Part shown: piece by piece, positions 33,512 through 44,454 of the stretch
Layout: the number at the start of each line of letters is the position of its first letter
How positions within the stretch are numbered: the first letter of the stretch is position 1
Source: Thermoplasmata archaeon
Lineage (GTDB): Archaea > Thermoplasmatota > Thermoplasmata > Lutacidiplasmatales > UBA184
DNA: 64,000 bases
Direction: 5' to 3'
NCBI GenBank assembly: GCA_021817605.1
Contig: JAKAUN010000009.1
Coordinates: forward strand, 1 to 64,000
Made by a program: the position numbers and the translations under genes
The notes under the pieces: model-generated
Database searches by the model: none
What the model was told of the DNA's origin: nothing
What the model saw: the letters and a program-made list of their open reading frames with translations, nothing else

Positions 33512-36123
33512 TTCGGGCCCGAGGAGGGGCCGTCCTCCGACCCGGGGTCGGCCGATGGGCCGAACCCATCGAGTGAGCCCTCGCCGGGCGGCTCGGCGGC
33601 GACCTCCAGGGTGGAGCGCCCGTCCCGCTTGACGACGCGGACCGTGCGGTCGGCGATGGAGGCCAGCTGGGCCTCGTGGGAGACGACGATCACCTGGGGG
33701 AGCTTGAGCTCGTCCAGCAGCTCGCCCATGCGGACGACCTGCTCGGAGGAGAAGCCGTCCGTCGGCTCGTCCAGGAGGAGCGTCTCGAGCCGTACCTCGC
33801 CGAGGGCGCGGACCGTGGCGGCAAGCGCCAATCGGAAGGCAAGGGCGAGGCTGGTCCGCTCGCCGCCGCTCAGCGCCTCCGCATGGGTCACCTCGCCGTT
33901 GATCGTGACCTGGGGGGTGAATGCCGTGTCCGTCCGTGCGACCAGCCCCGGATCGTCGAGGAGGGCCGCGAAGTAGCGGGAGAACGAGCGGTCGAACGAG
34001 CCCTGGGCATGCGCGAGGAGCTCCTTCTCCATGGCGAGGAGGTGGCGGCGCAGCGGGTCGCCGATCCAGCTTGCCCGTGCCTCGAGCCCCTCCGCCTCCT
34101 CGAGGAGCGTGGCGCGCTCCGCGCGTCCTCGCTCGGCGAGGGCGATCCTCTCGGCCAGGGCCTCGAGGCGCGTGTCCGCCCGGACGAGCGCCTCCCGAGC
34201 CGCTCCGACACGCTCCTCCCGACGGCGGAGCTCCTTGCGAGAGCTCTCGGCGCCTCGCCGCAGCTCCTCGAGCCCGGAGAGCTTCTGCTGGAGCGCCTCG
34301 CTGCGGGCGGCCCGGTCCTTGGCCCGCCCCGCCCGGAGGTGTCTCTCCTCTGCGAGGCGCCCGAGCTCCGAGCGCGTCCGCTCGATCGCGCGGTCGAGGC
34401 CAAGAAGTCGCTCCTCGGCCCGTGCGACCTTCTCGAGCTCGCCTTGGATCGCCGCGCGCTCGTGGCCGGCGGTTTCCCAGGAGGCGCGGAGCCCGCTCTG
34501 CTCCCCGGTGAGCTCTTTTAGCCGTTGGTCGAGCTCGGGCGCGCTCGTGCCCCCGGCTGGCTCCGCCGCGAGAGCGGCGGTGGCGGCGCGAAGCTCCTCC
34601 TCCCACCTCCCCACCGAGTCGCCGAGCGTCGCGCGACGCCGATCGACCTCGACCCAACGCTCGTGGGCCCGCTCGTAGCGCTCGCGGGCCTTGCGCTCCG
34701 CCTCGAGCTGCTCGAGGGCGCGCGCGGCCTCCGACCTCAGGCCTTCGACATTCGCCACGTGGGTCCGCGCCTCTCCGACATGCTCGGAGAACTCGGCGGT
34801 CCGGACCGTCTGGTGGCAGGTAGGACAGACCCCGGCGCGTAACAGCTCCTCGATCGTCGCGAGGTCCGAGCGCGCCTTGGCGAGGCGCTCGAGCGCGCCG
34901 TTCTCCTCGACCCTGCGTCGCCCGAGCTCCCCCTCGAGCTCCGCGAGCGTCCGTGGGGTCGGGGCCGGCGGCTCTCTCGACGGTCCTTCGGCGAGCGCCT
35001 GGTGGAGAGCCGTCGCGACCGCGTCCCGCTCGACGCGGGCACGCTCCTGCCTTCGGAGAAGCTCCTCGGCGGCCCGACGCGCTGCCGCGAGCTCCGCCCG
35101 GCGGGCGGTGAGGGCTCGCAGCTCCGCCTCCGCGCGGCCGACGGCGGATTCGAGGCGCGTCCGCTCAAGATCGCACGCTGCCAGTCGCCCGGAGAGCGTC
35201 GGACGGTTGGCCGCCAAGCTGCGAGCGGCCGAACGCTCTCCCTCAGCACGGGCGAGGTCGGATTCGAGCTCGGCGCCTCTCCGCGCAGCCTCCTCCTCCA
35301 CGTGTCGCTCGGTCGTCTGGTCCCTCACGAGGCCGTCGAGCTCCCTCTGGTCGGCCTCGAGCGAAGCGACGGAGCGCTCGACCGCCTCGAGGTGCGTGCG
35401 TCCCTCCTCGAGCGAAGCGAGTTCCGTCACGAGTTCCTCGCCAAGCTGCCGGCGTTCGAGCGTGAGCTGATCGGATTCGCGGGCTGCCTTGGCCCGGTCC
35501 TCGTCCCAGTGGACGAGGCGGTCGGCCTCCTCGCGGCGTCGCCGCGCGTCGACCTTGAGGTCCGAGGCGACGCTCACGGCGTTCTCGGCGGCCGTGCGAT
35601 AGCGCTCGACCCCCAGCGCCTTGCGAACCGTCTCGAGGCGCTCTTCCGGGTCCGCGGCGAGGATCTCACGCATCCTCTCCTGGGGGACGTAGATCGCCCA
35701 GCGCCAGATGTCCGAGTGCGCCTTCGGGTTCGGATTGTCGGGAAAGCCGACCAGTTCGATGACACGGCGGCGCAGCTCCGTCGCCGAGTAGCTCGTCGGC
35801 CGCCCGTCCTCGGTGAAAGTGATCCCTTCCGCCTCAAACGTCTCGTGCCCCCGGCGGCGGACCCGGCGGAACTTGCGGGAGACCTCGAACCGCTGGCTCC
35901 CCTCCCCGAGGCGCACGCGGACCTCGGCCTCCGAGCGTCCGTGGCGGACGAGGAAGCCCGCGTCGACCTCGGCGACGCCGAAGAGGGCCATCTCGATTCC
36001 GTAGAGAAGGCTGGTCTTGCCGGCACCGACGTCGCCGACGATGAGGGTCGTCCCCGGTGTGAGATCGAGTCGGGCGCTCTCGAAGCTGCGGATGTTGCGC
36101 AGCGTGACCCCCCGGATCTGCAT
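33508..36123 (-). CDS. rad50: Rad50 double-strand-break repair ATPase
   Basis: This 871-residue SMC-like ATPase has the N-terminal Walker A VGDVGAGKTSLLYG and a long coiled coil (about 170-700). The zinc hook CPTCH (AGVCPTCHQTV) lies in the middle, and the C-terminal signature LSGGERTSLALAFRL with Walker B TLLLDEPTDGF closes the head. It pairs with Mre11 to tether and process DNA ends. The start is 20 bases after the mre11 stop, forming the usual operon. The last residues are an acidic/Pro tail. Confidence 0.96.
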   Translation of the reverse strand: MQIRGVTLRNIRSFESARLDLTPGTTLIVGDVGAGKTSLLYGIEMALFGVAEVDAGFLVRHGRSEAEVRVRLGEGSQRFEVSRKFRRVRRRGHETFEAEGITFTEDGRPTSYSATELRRRVIELVGFPDNPNPKAHSDIWRWAIYVPQERMREILAADPEERLETVRKALGVERYRTAAENAVSVASDLKVDARRRREEADRLVHWDEDRAKAARESDQLTLERRQLGEELVTELASLEEGRTHLEAVERSVASLEADQRELDGLVRDQTTERHVEEEAARRGAELESDLARAEGERSAARSLAANRPTLSGRLAACDLERTRLESAVGRAEAELRALTARRAELAAARRAAEELLRRQERARVERDAVATALHQALAEGPSREPPAPTPRTLAELEGELGRRRVEENGALERLAKARSDLATIEELLRAGVCPTCHQTVRTAEFSEHVGEARTHVANVEGLRSEAARALEQLEAERKARERYERAHERWVEVDRRRATLGDSVGRWEEELRAATAALAAEPAGGTSAPELDQRLKELTGEQSGLRASWETAGHERAAIQGELEKVARAEERLLGLDRAIERTRSELGRLAEERHLRAGRAKDRAARSEALQQKLSGLEELRRGAESSRKELRRREERVGAAREALVRADTRLEALAERIALAERGRAERATLLEEAEGLEARASWIGDPLRRHLLAMEKELLAHAQGSFDRSFSRYFAALLDDPGLVARTDTAFTPQVTINGEVTHAEALSGGERTSLALAFRLALAATVRALGEVRLETLLLDEPTDGFSSEQVVRMGELLDELKLPQVIVVSHEAQLASIADRTVRVVKRDGRSTLEVAAEPPGEGSLDGFGPSADPGSEDGPSSGPN

Positions 36124-36143
36124 GCCCCGGTCGCCTCCGCGGC

Positions 36144-37424
36144 CTAGTCACCCCGCAACGCGGGAAGCCCGAGGAGCCGACGGGCGGCGTCAATGCGGGC
36201 GTTCTGGTAGTCGGCGCGGGACTCCCCCTCGGCCCTCGGGACCCCGAGCTCTCGCACCAGTTCGCGCACGAGCCGCTCGGCCTCCTTCCCGGCGAGCCAG
36301 CCGGCCGTCTTTCGGGTGTCCGAAAGAAGCTCTGCGATCTCGCGGGCTTCGATGTCCGTCTCGTCACCCCGGGGGCCGCTCTCCTCCCCTGGCGGGAGGA
36401 GATCACGCACGTCCCAGGTGATCGCCCCGTCCGCCGGCGCGGCGGCCTTGCTCACCTCGGCGAAGTCGAGGCTCGCGAGGCTCCCGCCGGCGAGCTCGCC
36501 GTGGACCTTGGGAAAGACCAGGGTACCCGGCGAGGACTCCTCGCGGACCCTGCGCTCGATCTCGCGTCGCGCCTCCTCGGCGCTGCGTCCCGTGACATCC
36601 ACGTCGACCAGACGCAGGAGGTCGCTTGGCGCAGTGTCGACCAGCTCGACGTGGGCCTGCCCGTCCTCGACCCGGACGATGGCCACGCCGCGGTGGGTCG
36701 TCCCCGCGACCGCGTGCTCGAGGTCGGTGCGGCTCGTCCCGAAGACGGCACCAGGGTTCACGAGGGGACCCCCTCCCGGCCCGTCGCCGAGGTAGGTCGC
36801 GTGGATGTGGCCGCCGGCGTAGTAGCCGCAGCCCGCGGGCAGGTCCTCCCGCGAGATGCCCCGGATGTGCTCGCGAAGCGAGGCGGGCAGGTACTCCTCG
36901 ACCGCGGCGTGGAAGAGGAAGATCTTGAAGCCGGACTGCTGGGTGAACGCCTCCGAGTCCACGGCGCGGAAATACGCCCGGTCGAGCCCGTGGGAGCGCC
37001 CCGAGATACCCGCGATCGCGGCGCCGGTCGGCCTGTCGACCAGGAAGGGGAGCGTCCATCGGGTCCCCTCGGTACGGACCGCCTCGGGAGCGACCTTCGC
37101 GAAGACCCCGGCGGCGGCGAGGACGTCGAGCCAGCTGGTGCGGTGGGCGACGTAGTCGTGGGAGCCGTAGATCGCGTAGATCCGCTTTCCGCGGTCGACC
37201 AGCCGCCGCAGCGCCGAGGCGATAGGGGCGACCTCCGCCGGGTCGGGCACCGGGGTGTGGAAGAGGTCCCCGCTGATGACCAGGAACTCGGCGTCCCGTT
37301 CCTCGACCACCTCGAGGGCGCGCAGCACGCTCTGTCGGAGCGCGGCCCTTACCGCCGGGGCCCGGGGCCACGCTCCGACGTGTGCGTCGGCGAGGTGCGC
37401 GAAGACGAACGCCCGTGAGCCCAT
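36144..37424 (-). CDS. mre11: Mre11 nuclease
   Basis: This 426-residue calcineurin-like phosphoesterase has FAHLADAHVG, FLVISGDLFH, IYAIYGSHDYV (Ser replaces the usual Asn of GNHD), IFLFHAAV and CGYYAGGHIH as metal-site motifs. It nicks and resects DNA ends with Rad50, encoded 20 bases downstream. The C-terminal third is helical and should bind the Rad50 coiled coil. A small membrane-linked hypothetical gene lies 8 bases upstream. Confidence 0.95.
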   Translation of the reverse strand: MGSRAFVFAHLADAHVGAWPRAPAVRAALRQSVLRALEVVEERDAEFLVISGDLFHTPVPDPAEVAPIASALRRLVDRGKRIYAIYGSHDYVAHRTSWLDVLAAAGVFAKVAPEAVRTEGTRWTLPFLVDRPTGAAIAGISGRSHGLDRAYFRAVDSEAFTQQSGFKIFLFHAAVEEYLPASLREHIRGISREDLPAGCGYYAGGHIHATYLGDGPGGGPLVNPGAVFGTSRTDLEHAVAGTTHRGVAIVRVEDGQAHVELVDTAPSDLLRLVDVDVTGRSAEEARREIERRVREESSPGTLVFPKVHGELAGGSLASLDFAEVSKAAAPADGAITWDVRDLLPPGEESGPRGDETDIEAREIAELLSDTRKTAGWLAGKEAERLVRELVRELGVPRAEGESRADYQNARIDAARRLLGLPALRGD

Positions 37425-37432
37425 CGGAAGGT

Positions 37433-37849
37433 CTACCGCTCAGCCCGGGTCCGTCCGGTCGCGCCGGAGGGCGGCGACGGGGGGTCGCCGCGGCCCCCGG
37501 ACTCGGCGAGCCGTCGGGAGAAGGCAGCTCCCAGACCGGCCCCGGCGCCGAGGGCGAGTAGGCCGAGGAGCAGGAGGTCGTCCGACGACCTGGGGGCAGG
37601 CCGGGCCTCGGTGGGCCGGCTCGGGGCCGGAGCGGGGCCCGCCGCCATCGACCGCGTCGCCTCGAGACGAGCTCGGACGACGAGGCTCTCCCGAAGCATC
37701 GCCTCGAGGATCTCGAAGAGCTCGGTCGCCTCCTCCATCGTGATCTGACGGCCGCGCAGGCGGCCGACGAGGTAGACGTACCGTGGCGAGCTCGAGGCCG
37801 GCGCGGGCTGACGCGTTGCCGGGGGCGTAACCGGCGGCTGGGTAGGCAT
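37433..37849 (-). CDS. Hypothetical protein with one membrane helix, mre11 operon
   Basis: This 138-residue product has a helical core YVYLVGRLRGRQITMEEATE and LFEILEAMLRES, then a Pro/Ala linker, one hydrophobic helix (LLLLGLLALGAGAGLGAAF) and a short basic tail. Its stop is 8 bases from the mre11 start, so it is probably co-transcribed with mre11-rad50. ATG 37849 is chosen over an upstream in-frame start six codons earlier. Function unknown. Confidence 0.65.
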   Translation of the reverse strand: MPTQPPVTPPATRQPAPASSSPRYVYLVGRLRGRQITMEEATELFEILEAMLRESLVVRARLEATRSMAAGPAPAPSRPTEARPAPRSSDDLLLLGLLALGAGAGLGAAFSRRLAESGGRGDPPSPPSGATGRTRAER

Positions 37850-37951
37850 CACGGTCCCGGGGTCCAAAGCCTCCCGGCTCTTGAAGGGTCTCGTTCCCGC
37901 GCCCTCCCGGGGGCCGCGTGCTTATAGGCACCCTGAGACCTTGCCGGGGAA

Positions 37952-38323
37952 ATGGCGAACTCCGAGCCGGAGGCCACCCCCCGCGACCCCGAGGAGAAGG
38001 ACCGCCACCTCCACGTCCGGCTTGCGGACCAGAAAGGCTCGATCTTCGACTTCATCACCGAGTACCTCCAGGCGTCCGGGAAGACCGCCGATTGGTACTG
38101 GCGGACCGCCGGCCGCCTCGAAGGGAACGAGGCCGAGAACCTTGAGGAGCTCCTCTCGAGCGCCTTCGAGGCCGGGGCTTTCATCGCGCACGAACACCCC
38201 CGGGACGTCGAGTTCCTCTGGGTCACCGAAGCGGAGTGCGAGAAGGAACGGCGGCGCGAAGAACGCGGCGAGGAGCGCGAAGCCGCGAAGAAGGAGCGCT
38301 CGAGCCTCCAGCACTACGCCTGA
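37952..38323 (+). CDS. Small charged hypothetical protein
   Basis: This 123-residue protein has a folded core (DRHLHVRLADQKGSIFDFIT, GKTADWYWRTAGRLEG, AFIAHEHPRDVEFLWVTEAE) and a highly charged helical end (KERRREERGEEREAAKKERS). A TATA-like gcttatag lies 31 bases before the ATG, so the leader is very short. It has no Cys or membrane segments. I do not recognise the family. Confidence 0.65.
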   Translation: MANSEPEATPRDPEEKDRHLHVRLADQKGSIFDFITEYLQASGKTADWYWRTAGRLEGNEAENLEELLSSAFEAGAFIAHEHPRDVEFLWVTEAECEKERRREERGEEREAAKKERSSLQHYA

Positions 38324-38404
38324 GGCGAGCTCGTAAGCCTCCAGGGAGCCCCACCGGGGGACCCAAGCGGCCCCGACGGCCGTGCGAAAAAGTGGCGCCG
38401 TTCT

Positions 38405-38479
38405 CTACCGCTTCTTCTTCGACCTGCAGCCACAGATGTCGCACATCGCCGTCCCCTCGAACGAGCGGAGGCGCTCCAC
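38405..38479 (-). CDS. Possible 24-residue CxxCxC micro-protein
   Basis: A GTG start gives MERLRSFEGTAMCDICGCRSKKKR, about 70 bases after hppA on the same strand and in the same frame as it. The MCDICGC motif and Lys/Arg end resemble tiny zinc-ribbon tails. There is only a weak ribosome site. The frame continues upstream to the hppA stop without another start. Confidence 0.28.
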   Translation of the reverse strand: MERLRSFEGTAMCDICGCRSKKKR

Positions 38480-38551
38480 CGTCTTCCAACCCGCCGAACG
38501 GTGGACTTCGCCGGGACACGAGGCGGGCCACCGCGACGAGGCGGACCCGCC

Positions 38552-40675
<2,124 letters not shown>

Positions 40676-40713
40676 CGGTGGCCTTCCGAAACGACGCGTC
40701 CGATGAGGGTCGA

Positions 40714-40721
40714 TTAATAAC
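40714..40721 (-). promoter_or_regulatory. TATA box of hppA next to the IS insertion
   Basis: TTATTAAT on the minus strand lies about 40 bases before the hppA ATG, giving a leader of roughly 16 bases. The 8-base target duplication begins 8 bases beyond it, so anything that controlled hppA from further upstream has been pushed more than 1 kb away. Confidence 0.65.
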
Positions 40722-40728
40722 CTTTGCC

Positions 40729-40736
40729 GACCGGGT
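40729..40736 (+). repeat. 8-base target-site duplication, left copy
   Basis: CGACCGGG directly precedes the left inverted repeat; the identical copy follows the right one at 41846-41853. Confidence 0.88.
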
Positions 40737-40753
40737 GCTGTGGTGATTGAATC
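40737..40753 (+). repeat. IS left terminal inverted repeat
   Basis: TGCTGTGGTGATTGAAT; pairs with the right end at 14 of 17 positions. Confidence 0.85.
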
Positions 40754-40804
40754 GGTTCGGGTGGAAGTAGGCTTAGATTAACCGGGACCCCTCACCCCTT
40801 CGGC

Positions 40805-41790
40805 ATGTCCCGCCGCTGGGGCAAGCCCCACCCCGATCACCGCGACTGGCCGTCCTACAACGAGCGCCTCGTGGTTCGGGGCGAGTTCTTCCTCGATCCC
40901 ACTCCCTTCGAGCATCGGACCGAGGAGCTCGCCAAGATGAACCGCGGCAAGCGGGGCGGCCAGTACCGCCTCCCCGAGTCGTTCGTCCGATGGCTCGTGA
41001 TCTGGAAGCAGTTTCTCGATATCGCAGCCTCGAGGGGCTCATCCGACGCTTCGCTACCCTCGGGCTCACCCCCTCGACCACCTCGGCCGACTACACGACC
41101 CTGTGGCACCGCCTCCACCACCTGACGCCGGCGGTGAAGCTGCCGAAGTTCACGGATCTGCAGCTGGCCACCGACGACTCGGGGCTGAAGACCGGGAACG
41201 CGGGGGAGTATCGCATCTTTCGGTATGGCGACCCTGAAGCGAAGCGGCGCAAGCACCTCATCGTGGTGATCACGGCGGACGTGCGTCGGAAGAAGCTCAT
41301 CGGGATCGAGGTCTACATCGAGGGGGTCGGCCACTCCGAGGCCGAAGTGGCGCAACGGCACCTGCGGGCGGCGGTGGCGCAGGGCCACCACGTTCGGAAG
41401 TTCGACGGGGATGGGGCGTTCGACAGCCGGTCGATGTTCCGGTCGCTCCAGGAGATGGCGATAGAGCCGGTGATCAAGATCGCGCGGAACTCGGCGACGT
41501 GTCGGAGGCACAGCCCGCACCCGGGGGGATGGCCGAGACGCAAGGCGGTGCGGGAGTTTCGGAAGCGCGGGTATCGGGCGTGGGCCGACACGAAGGGGTA
41601 CGGGATGCGCTGGCCCGGGACGGAGGGGACCTTCTCGGCGGTGAAACGGAAGTTCGGGGAGAACACGGTGGCCCGATCGCCGGGAGGGCTCCGGGCGGAA
41701 GGCTACCAGCGATTCTGGGCATACGAGGAGCTTCGGGAGTATGGGGAAACCCACGCCCCACCCCCGACGCCCTCGCGGAACCCCATGTAG
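40805..41790 (+). pseudogene. Frameshifted IS5-like transposase
   Basis: The N-terminal part (40805 to about 41015) reads PSYNERLVVRGEFFLD and ends FVRWLVIWKQFLD. The rest, in another frame, continues SRYRSLEGLIRRFATLGLTP to the end at 41790. DDE motifs are LQLATDDSGLKT, VRKFDGDGAFDSRSMF and TEGTFSAVKRKFGENTVA. The two frames overlap near 40990-41125 with a -1 (or +2) change. I see no clear slippery heptamer, so a one-base lesion or sequencing error is more likely than programmed shifting. The ends are intact. Confidence 0.82.
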
Positions 41791-41828
41791 GGGGTAGAGC
41801 AACGGGAGCGAGACGTCAGGGAAGAATC

Positions 41829-41845
41829 ATTCATTCAACAGAGCA
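41829..41845 (-). repeat. IS right terminal inverted repeat
   Basis: Read on the minus strand: TGCTCTGTTGAATGAAT; matches the left end with mismatches at positions 5, 8 and 12. Confidence 0.85.
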
Positions 41846-41917
41846 CGACCGGGCCCTCCGTCCTCTATCTCCTTGGGTCCCGGCCGCGGGTCTATAAACG
41901 GGGCCCGACGAGCCTAG

Positions 41918-42124
41918 AGCGGTGGCCGCGTCGTTCCCCTTGGATCCGGTGACGGTAGCACCCGACGCAGCCGGGTCGCATGCCGGACCTGCGGGGCGCA
42001 GGTCGAGATCCGAAAGCTCCGAGGTCACCTCGGGAACGACCATCGGGTGGACTCCTCGGCGCTGGACGCCGAGCTCCTTTGGGCGACGAGCAACGCGCGT
42101 CGCGGCCGTCGGCAGCGTCCGTAA
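41918..42124 (+). pseudogene. C2H2 zinc-finger ORF lacking a start, possibly frameshifted
   Basis: This frame has the third-position GC bias of real genes here and encodes C-R-T-C-G-A, then an 11-residue spacer and H-L-G-N-D-H: a C-x2-C-x11-H-x4-H finger. It has no ATG, GTG or TTG between the upstream TAG (41915) and the Cys. A TATA box (TATAAA, 41893-41898) points to GTG 41922, which is in another frame. A single-base change between 41922 and 41980 would join them. It may be a broken small regulator, or a sequencing error may hide an intact one. Confidence 0.38.
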
Positions 42125-42164
42125 CGTGGCAGCCGACCGGGCCGCGGCCCGCGACCGGGGGTAA

Positions 42165-44069
42165 CTACGGGTCGAAGTCGCGTCGGCGAACCTTTTCGCC
42201 GAGGAAGGCGAGGAACTCCGGCCGCGACATCTTCCGCGCCTCCTTCGTGCCCCTGACTCGCACGGAGACGGAATTGTCGGCGACCTCGCGGTCGCCCACG
42301 ACGGCGACGTAGGGAACCCGTGCGAGCTCGGCGGCGCGCACCCGCTTGGGCAAGGTCTCCTCGCTCCCCGAGACCTCGGAGCGCAGCCCGGAGGCGTGGA
42401 GCTCCTCGGCAAAAGCGTGAGCGAAGGCGCCGTGCCTTTCGGTCACGGGGAGGATCGCGACCTGCACGGGGGCGAGCCACGGGGGCCAACGCCCGGCGAC
42501 ATGCTCGGTGAGGACCCCGGTAAACCTCTCCCAGGTCCCCAGGATGGTGCGATGGATGACCGCCGGCGTATGCATCTTCCCGTCGGCCCCCTGGTACTCG
42601 AGGCCGAAGCGGCGGGGCATCTGGAAATCGAGCTGGATGGTGCCCGTCTGCCACGGCCGCCCCAGGCTGTCCTTGAGGTGGATGTCGATCTTCGGAGCGT
42701 AGAACGCGCCCTCCCCCGGAGAGCGGCGGAGGGCGACCCCGGCGCCCTCGAGCACCCTCGCGAGGGTCGCCTCGGCGCGATCCCACTCCTCGGAACCTCC
42801 GAGGAAGGAGGCCGGTCGCGTGGAGAGCTCGAACGCAAAGTCGAGCCGGAACGTGGCGCAGGCGTCCCGCACCCAGTCGATAAGGACCCGCATCTCGGGC
42901 TCGATCTGCTCCTCCGTGACGAAGATGTGCGCGTCGTCCTGGACGAGCTCGCGGACCCGCATGAGACCATGGAGCGTCCCGCTGGGCTCAAGCCGGTGGA
43001 GAGGCGCGAACTCGGCGAGCCTCAGCGGAAGCTCCCGGTAGCTTCGCGGGCGCGAGCCGAAGATGAGCATAGCCCCGGGGCAGTTCATCGGCTTCCAGCC
43101 GTAGAGCTCGCCGTCGAGCTCGCTCAGGAACATCGTATCGCGGTAGTGCTCCCAGTGGCCGCTCGTCTCGAAGACCGAGCGGTGGAAGAGGAGCGGGGTT
43201 CGCACCTCGGCGTAGCCCGCCTTCTTGAGGTGCTCCGTCACGAACTTCTCGAGCTCGCGGACAATCACCATCCCGTTCGGCAACCAGAAGGCAAACCCGG
43301 GGGTCCGTTCGCTGAAGAAGAAGAGCTCCTGCCGCTGGCCGATCGTTCGGTGGTCGCGGGCGACCGCCTCCTCCCGCAACTTGAGGAACGCGTCGAGCTC
43401 GGGCCGCGTCGGAAAGCCGATGCCCCGGACGCGCTGGAGTGGCTGTGCCCCCGGAGAATCCGGGGTGGTGGCCGAGAAGCCGAGGATGTGCGCACCCTGG
43501 AGCCAGCCCGTGTCGGGGACGTGCGGTCCCCTACAGAGGTCGGTGAACGCGCCAGTGTCGTAGACGGTGATCGGCTCGCCGGCGGGGGTCTCGGCGATGT
43601 AGCGTAGCTTGTACGGGTTCGACGCGAACAGCTTCTCGGCCTGGTCGCGGGTGATCTCCCGGCGAACGAACTTCTCGCGGGCACGGACCGCGCGGTCCAT
43701 GGCCGCGTTCATCGCGTCGAGGTCGGGCGGGGTGAGGGGACGGACGTCAAAGTCGTAGTAGAACCCCTCCTCCGTGGGAGGACCGACCTTCGGCAGAGCC
43801 CCGACGACGGTCTCGACCAGGGCCTTGGCCACGAGGTGGGCCGACGAGTGCTGTAGGATGTCCCTTCCTGCCCGGTCGGAAAAGGCGAGTGGTGCGAGGG
43901 AACCCGGTCCGTCCGCGACGAAGGCGAGGTCCACGGGGCGCCCGTTCCAGAGCCCGGCGAGGAACGTCGGCGCGGACGAGGGAGACCAACGGGTGAGCAG
44001 CGAGCCAATACTCTCCGCCGGGTTCGCCTCGAGCGTCGAACCGTCCGGGAAGCTGATCCGATGGTTCAC
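42165..44069 (-). CDS. thrS: Threonyl-tRNA synthetase, bacterial type
   Basis: The 634-residue enzyme charges tRNA-Thr. It has an N-terminal TGS domain (ISFPDGSTLEANPAESIG) and the editing domain with HSSAHLVAKAL and TDLCRGPHVPDTG. The class II core shows motif 2 around MNCPGAMLIF and RELPLRLAEFAPLHRLEPSG, and there is a C-terminal anticodon-binding domain (PVQVAILPVTERHGAFA). The editing domain is of the HxxxH type usual in bacteria, rather than the D-aminoacyl-tRNA deacylase-like domain of many archaeal ThrRS. This suggests acquisition by transfer in the lineage. Confidence 0.95.
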   Translation of the reverse strand: MNHRISFPDGSTLEANPAESIGSLLTRWSPSSAPTFLAGLWNGRPVDLAFVADGPGSLAPLAFSDRAGRDILQHSSAHLVAKALVETVVGALPKVGPPTEEGFYYDFDVRPLTPPDLDAMNAAMDRAVRAREKFVRREITRDQAEKLFASNPYKLRYIAETPAGEPITVYDTGAFTDLCRGPHVPDTGWLQGAHILGFSATTPDSPGAQPLQRVRGIGFPTRPELDAFLKLREEAVARDHRTIGQRQELFFFSERTPGFAFWLPNGMVIVRELEKFVTEHLKKAGYAEVRTPLLFHRSVFETSGHWEHYRDTMFLSELDGELYGWKPMNCPGAMLIFGSRPRSYRELPLRLAEFAPLHRLEPSGTLHGLMRVRELVQDDAHIFVTEEQIEPEMRVLIDWVRDACATFRLDFAFELSTRPASFLGGSEEWDRAEATLARVLEGAGVALRRSPGEGAFYAPKIDIHLKDSLGRPWQTGTIQLDFQMPRRFGLEYQGADGKMHTPAVIHRTILGTWERFTGVLTEHVAGRWPPWLAPVQVAILPVTERHGAFAHAFAEELHASGLRSEVSGSEETLPKRVRAAELARVPYVAVVGDREVADNSVSVRVRGTKEARKMSRPEFLAFLGEKVRRRDFDP

Positions 44070-44454
44070 GGGCCCGTCCTCGTGCGAGTCGAGGAGGACA
44101 GGAGCAAAACCCTAGCGGTCGATGCGGGCCGCGCCTCCACGCCCGCGTGGGGGGCTTTCCCACGATGGCTCAGCGGGGTCCGGGGGCCTGCGCGGCGATG
44201 GCTAGGCCGTCTGCCTCCCGCGGTGCGAGGGCGATTGCCCGGAATATTGGCTCGACGCGAGGTTTCATTCTCGGGTCTGGGCTTGGGACAGGTCCTGCCA
44301 CCGCACACCCGCGAGACCACCACGCGGACGCTCGCCCGCGTCGGTGGAGCCCTCTACGGGCTGCGCCGCGAAGGACCTCCGCTCGATCTCGCCGGCACCC
44401 GCCCAACTTCCTGTCGAACCGGGCGGCACCCGTTCGACAGGGCCGGCCCCTCTC
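44070..44454. other. Intergenic before thrS
   Basis: There is no supported gene between the thrS start and the C/D RNA. An inverted repeat cctgtcgaac...gttcgacagg (about 44410-44440) forms a strong hairpin and may end transcription of the minus-strand sRNA/HisA-like transcript. Confidence 0.45.

Larger units (their letters stand above)
40737..41845 (+). mobile_element. IS element, IS5-like, 1109 bases
   Basis: The element is bounded by imperfect 17-base inverted repeats (14 of 17 matches) and a perfect 8-base direct repeat CGACCGGG (40729-40736 and 41846-41853). It carries one DDE transposase reading frame, split by a frameshift. An 8-base duplication fits some IS5 subgroups (ISH1-like). Exact flanking repeats indicate a recent insertion. 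Confidence 0.9.

Noticed and set aside
40990-41125. Programmed frameshifting in the transposase
   Set aside because: No convincing slippery sequence in the overlap; a one-base lesion is simpler, though not excluded.
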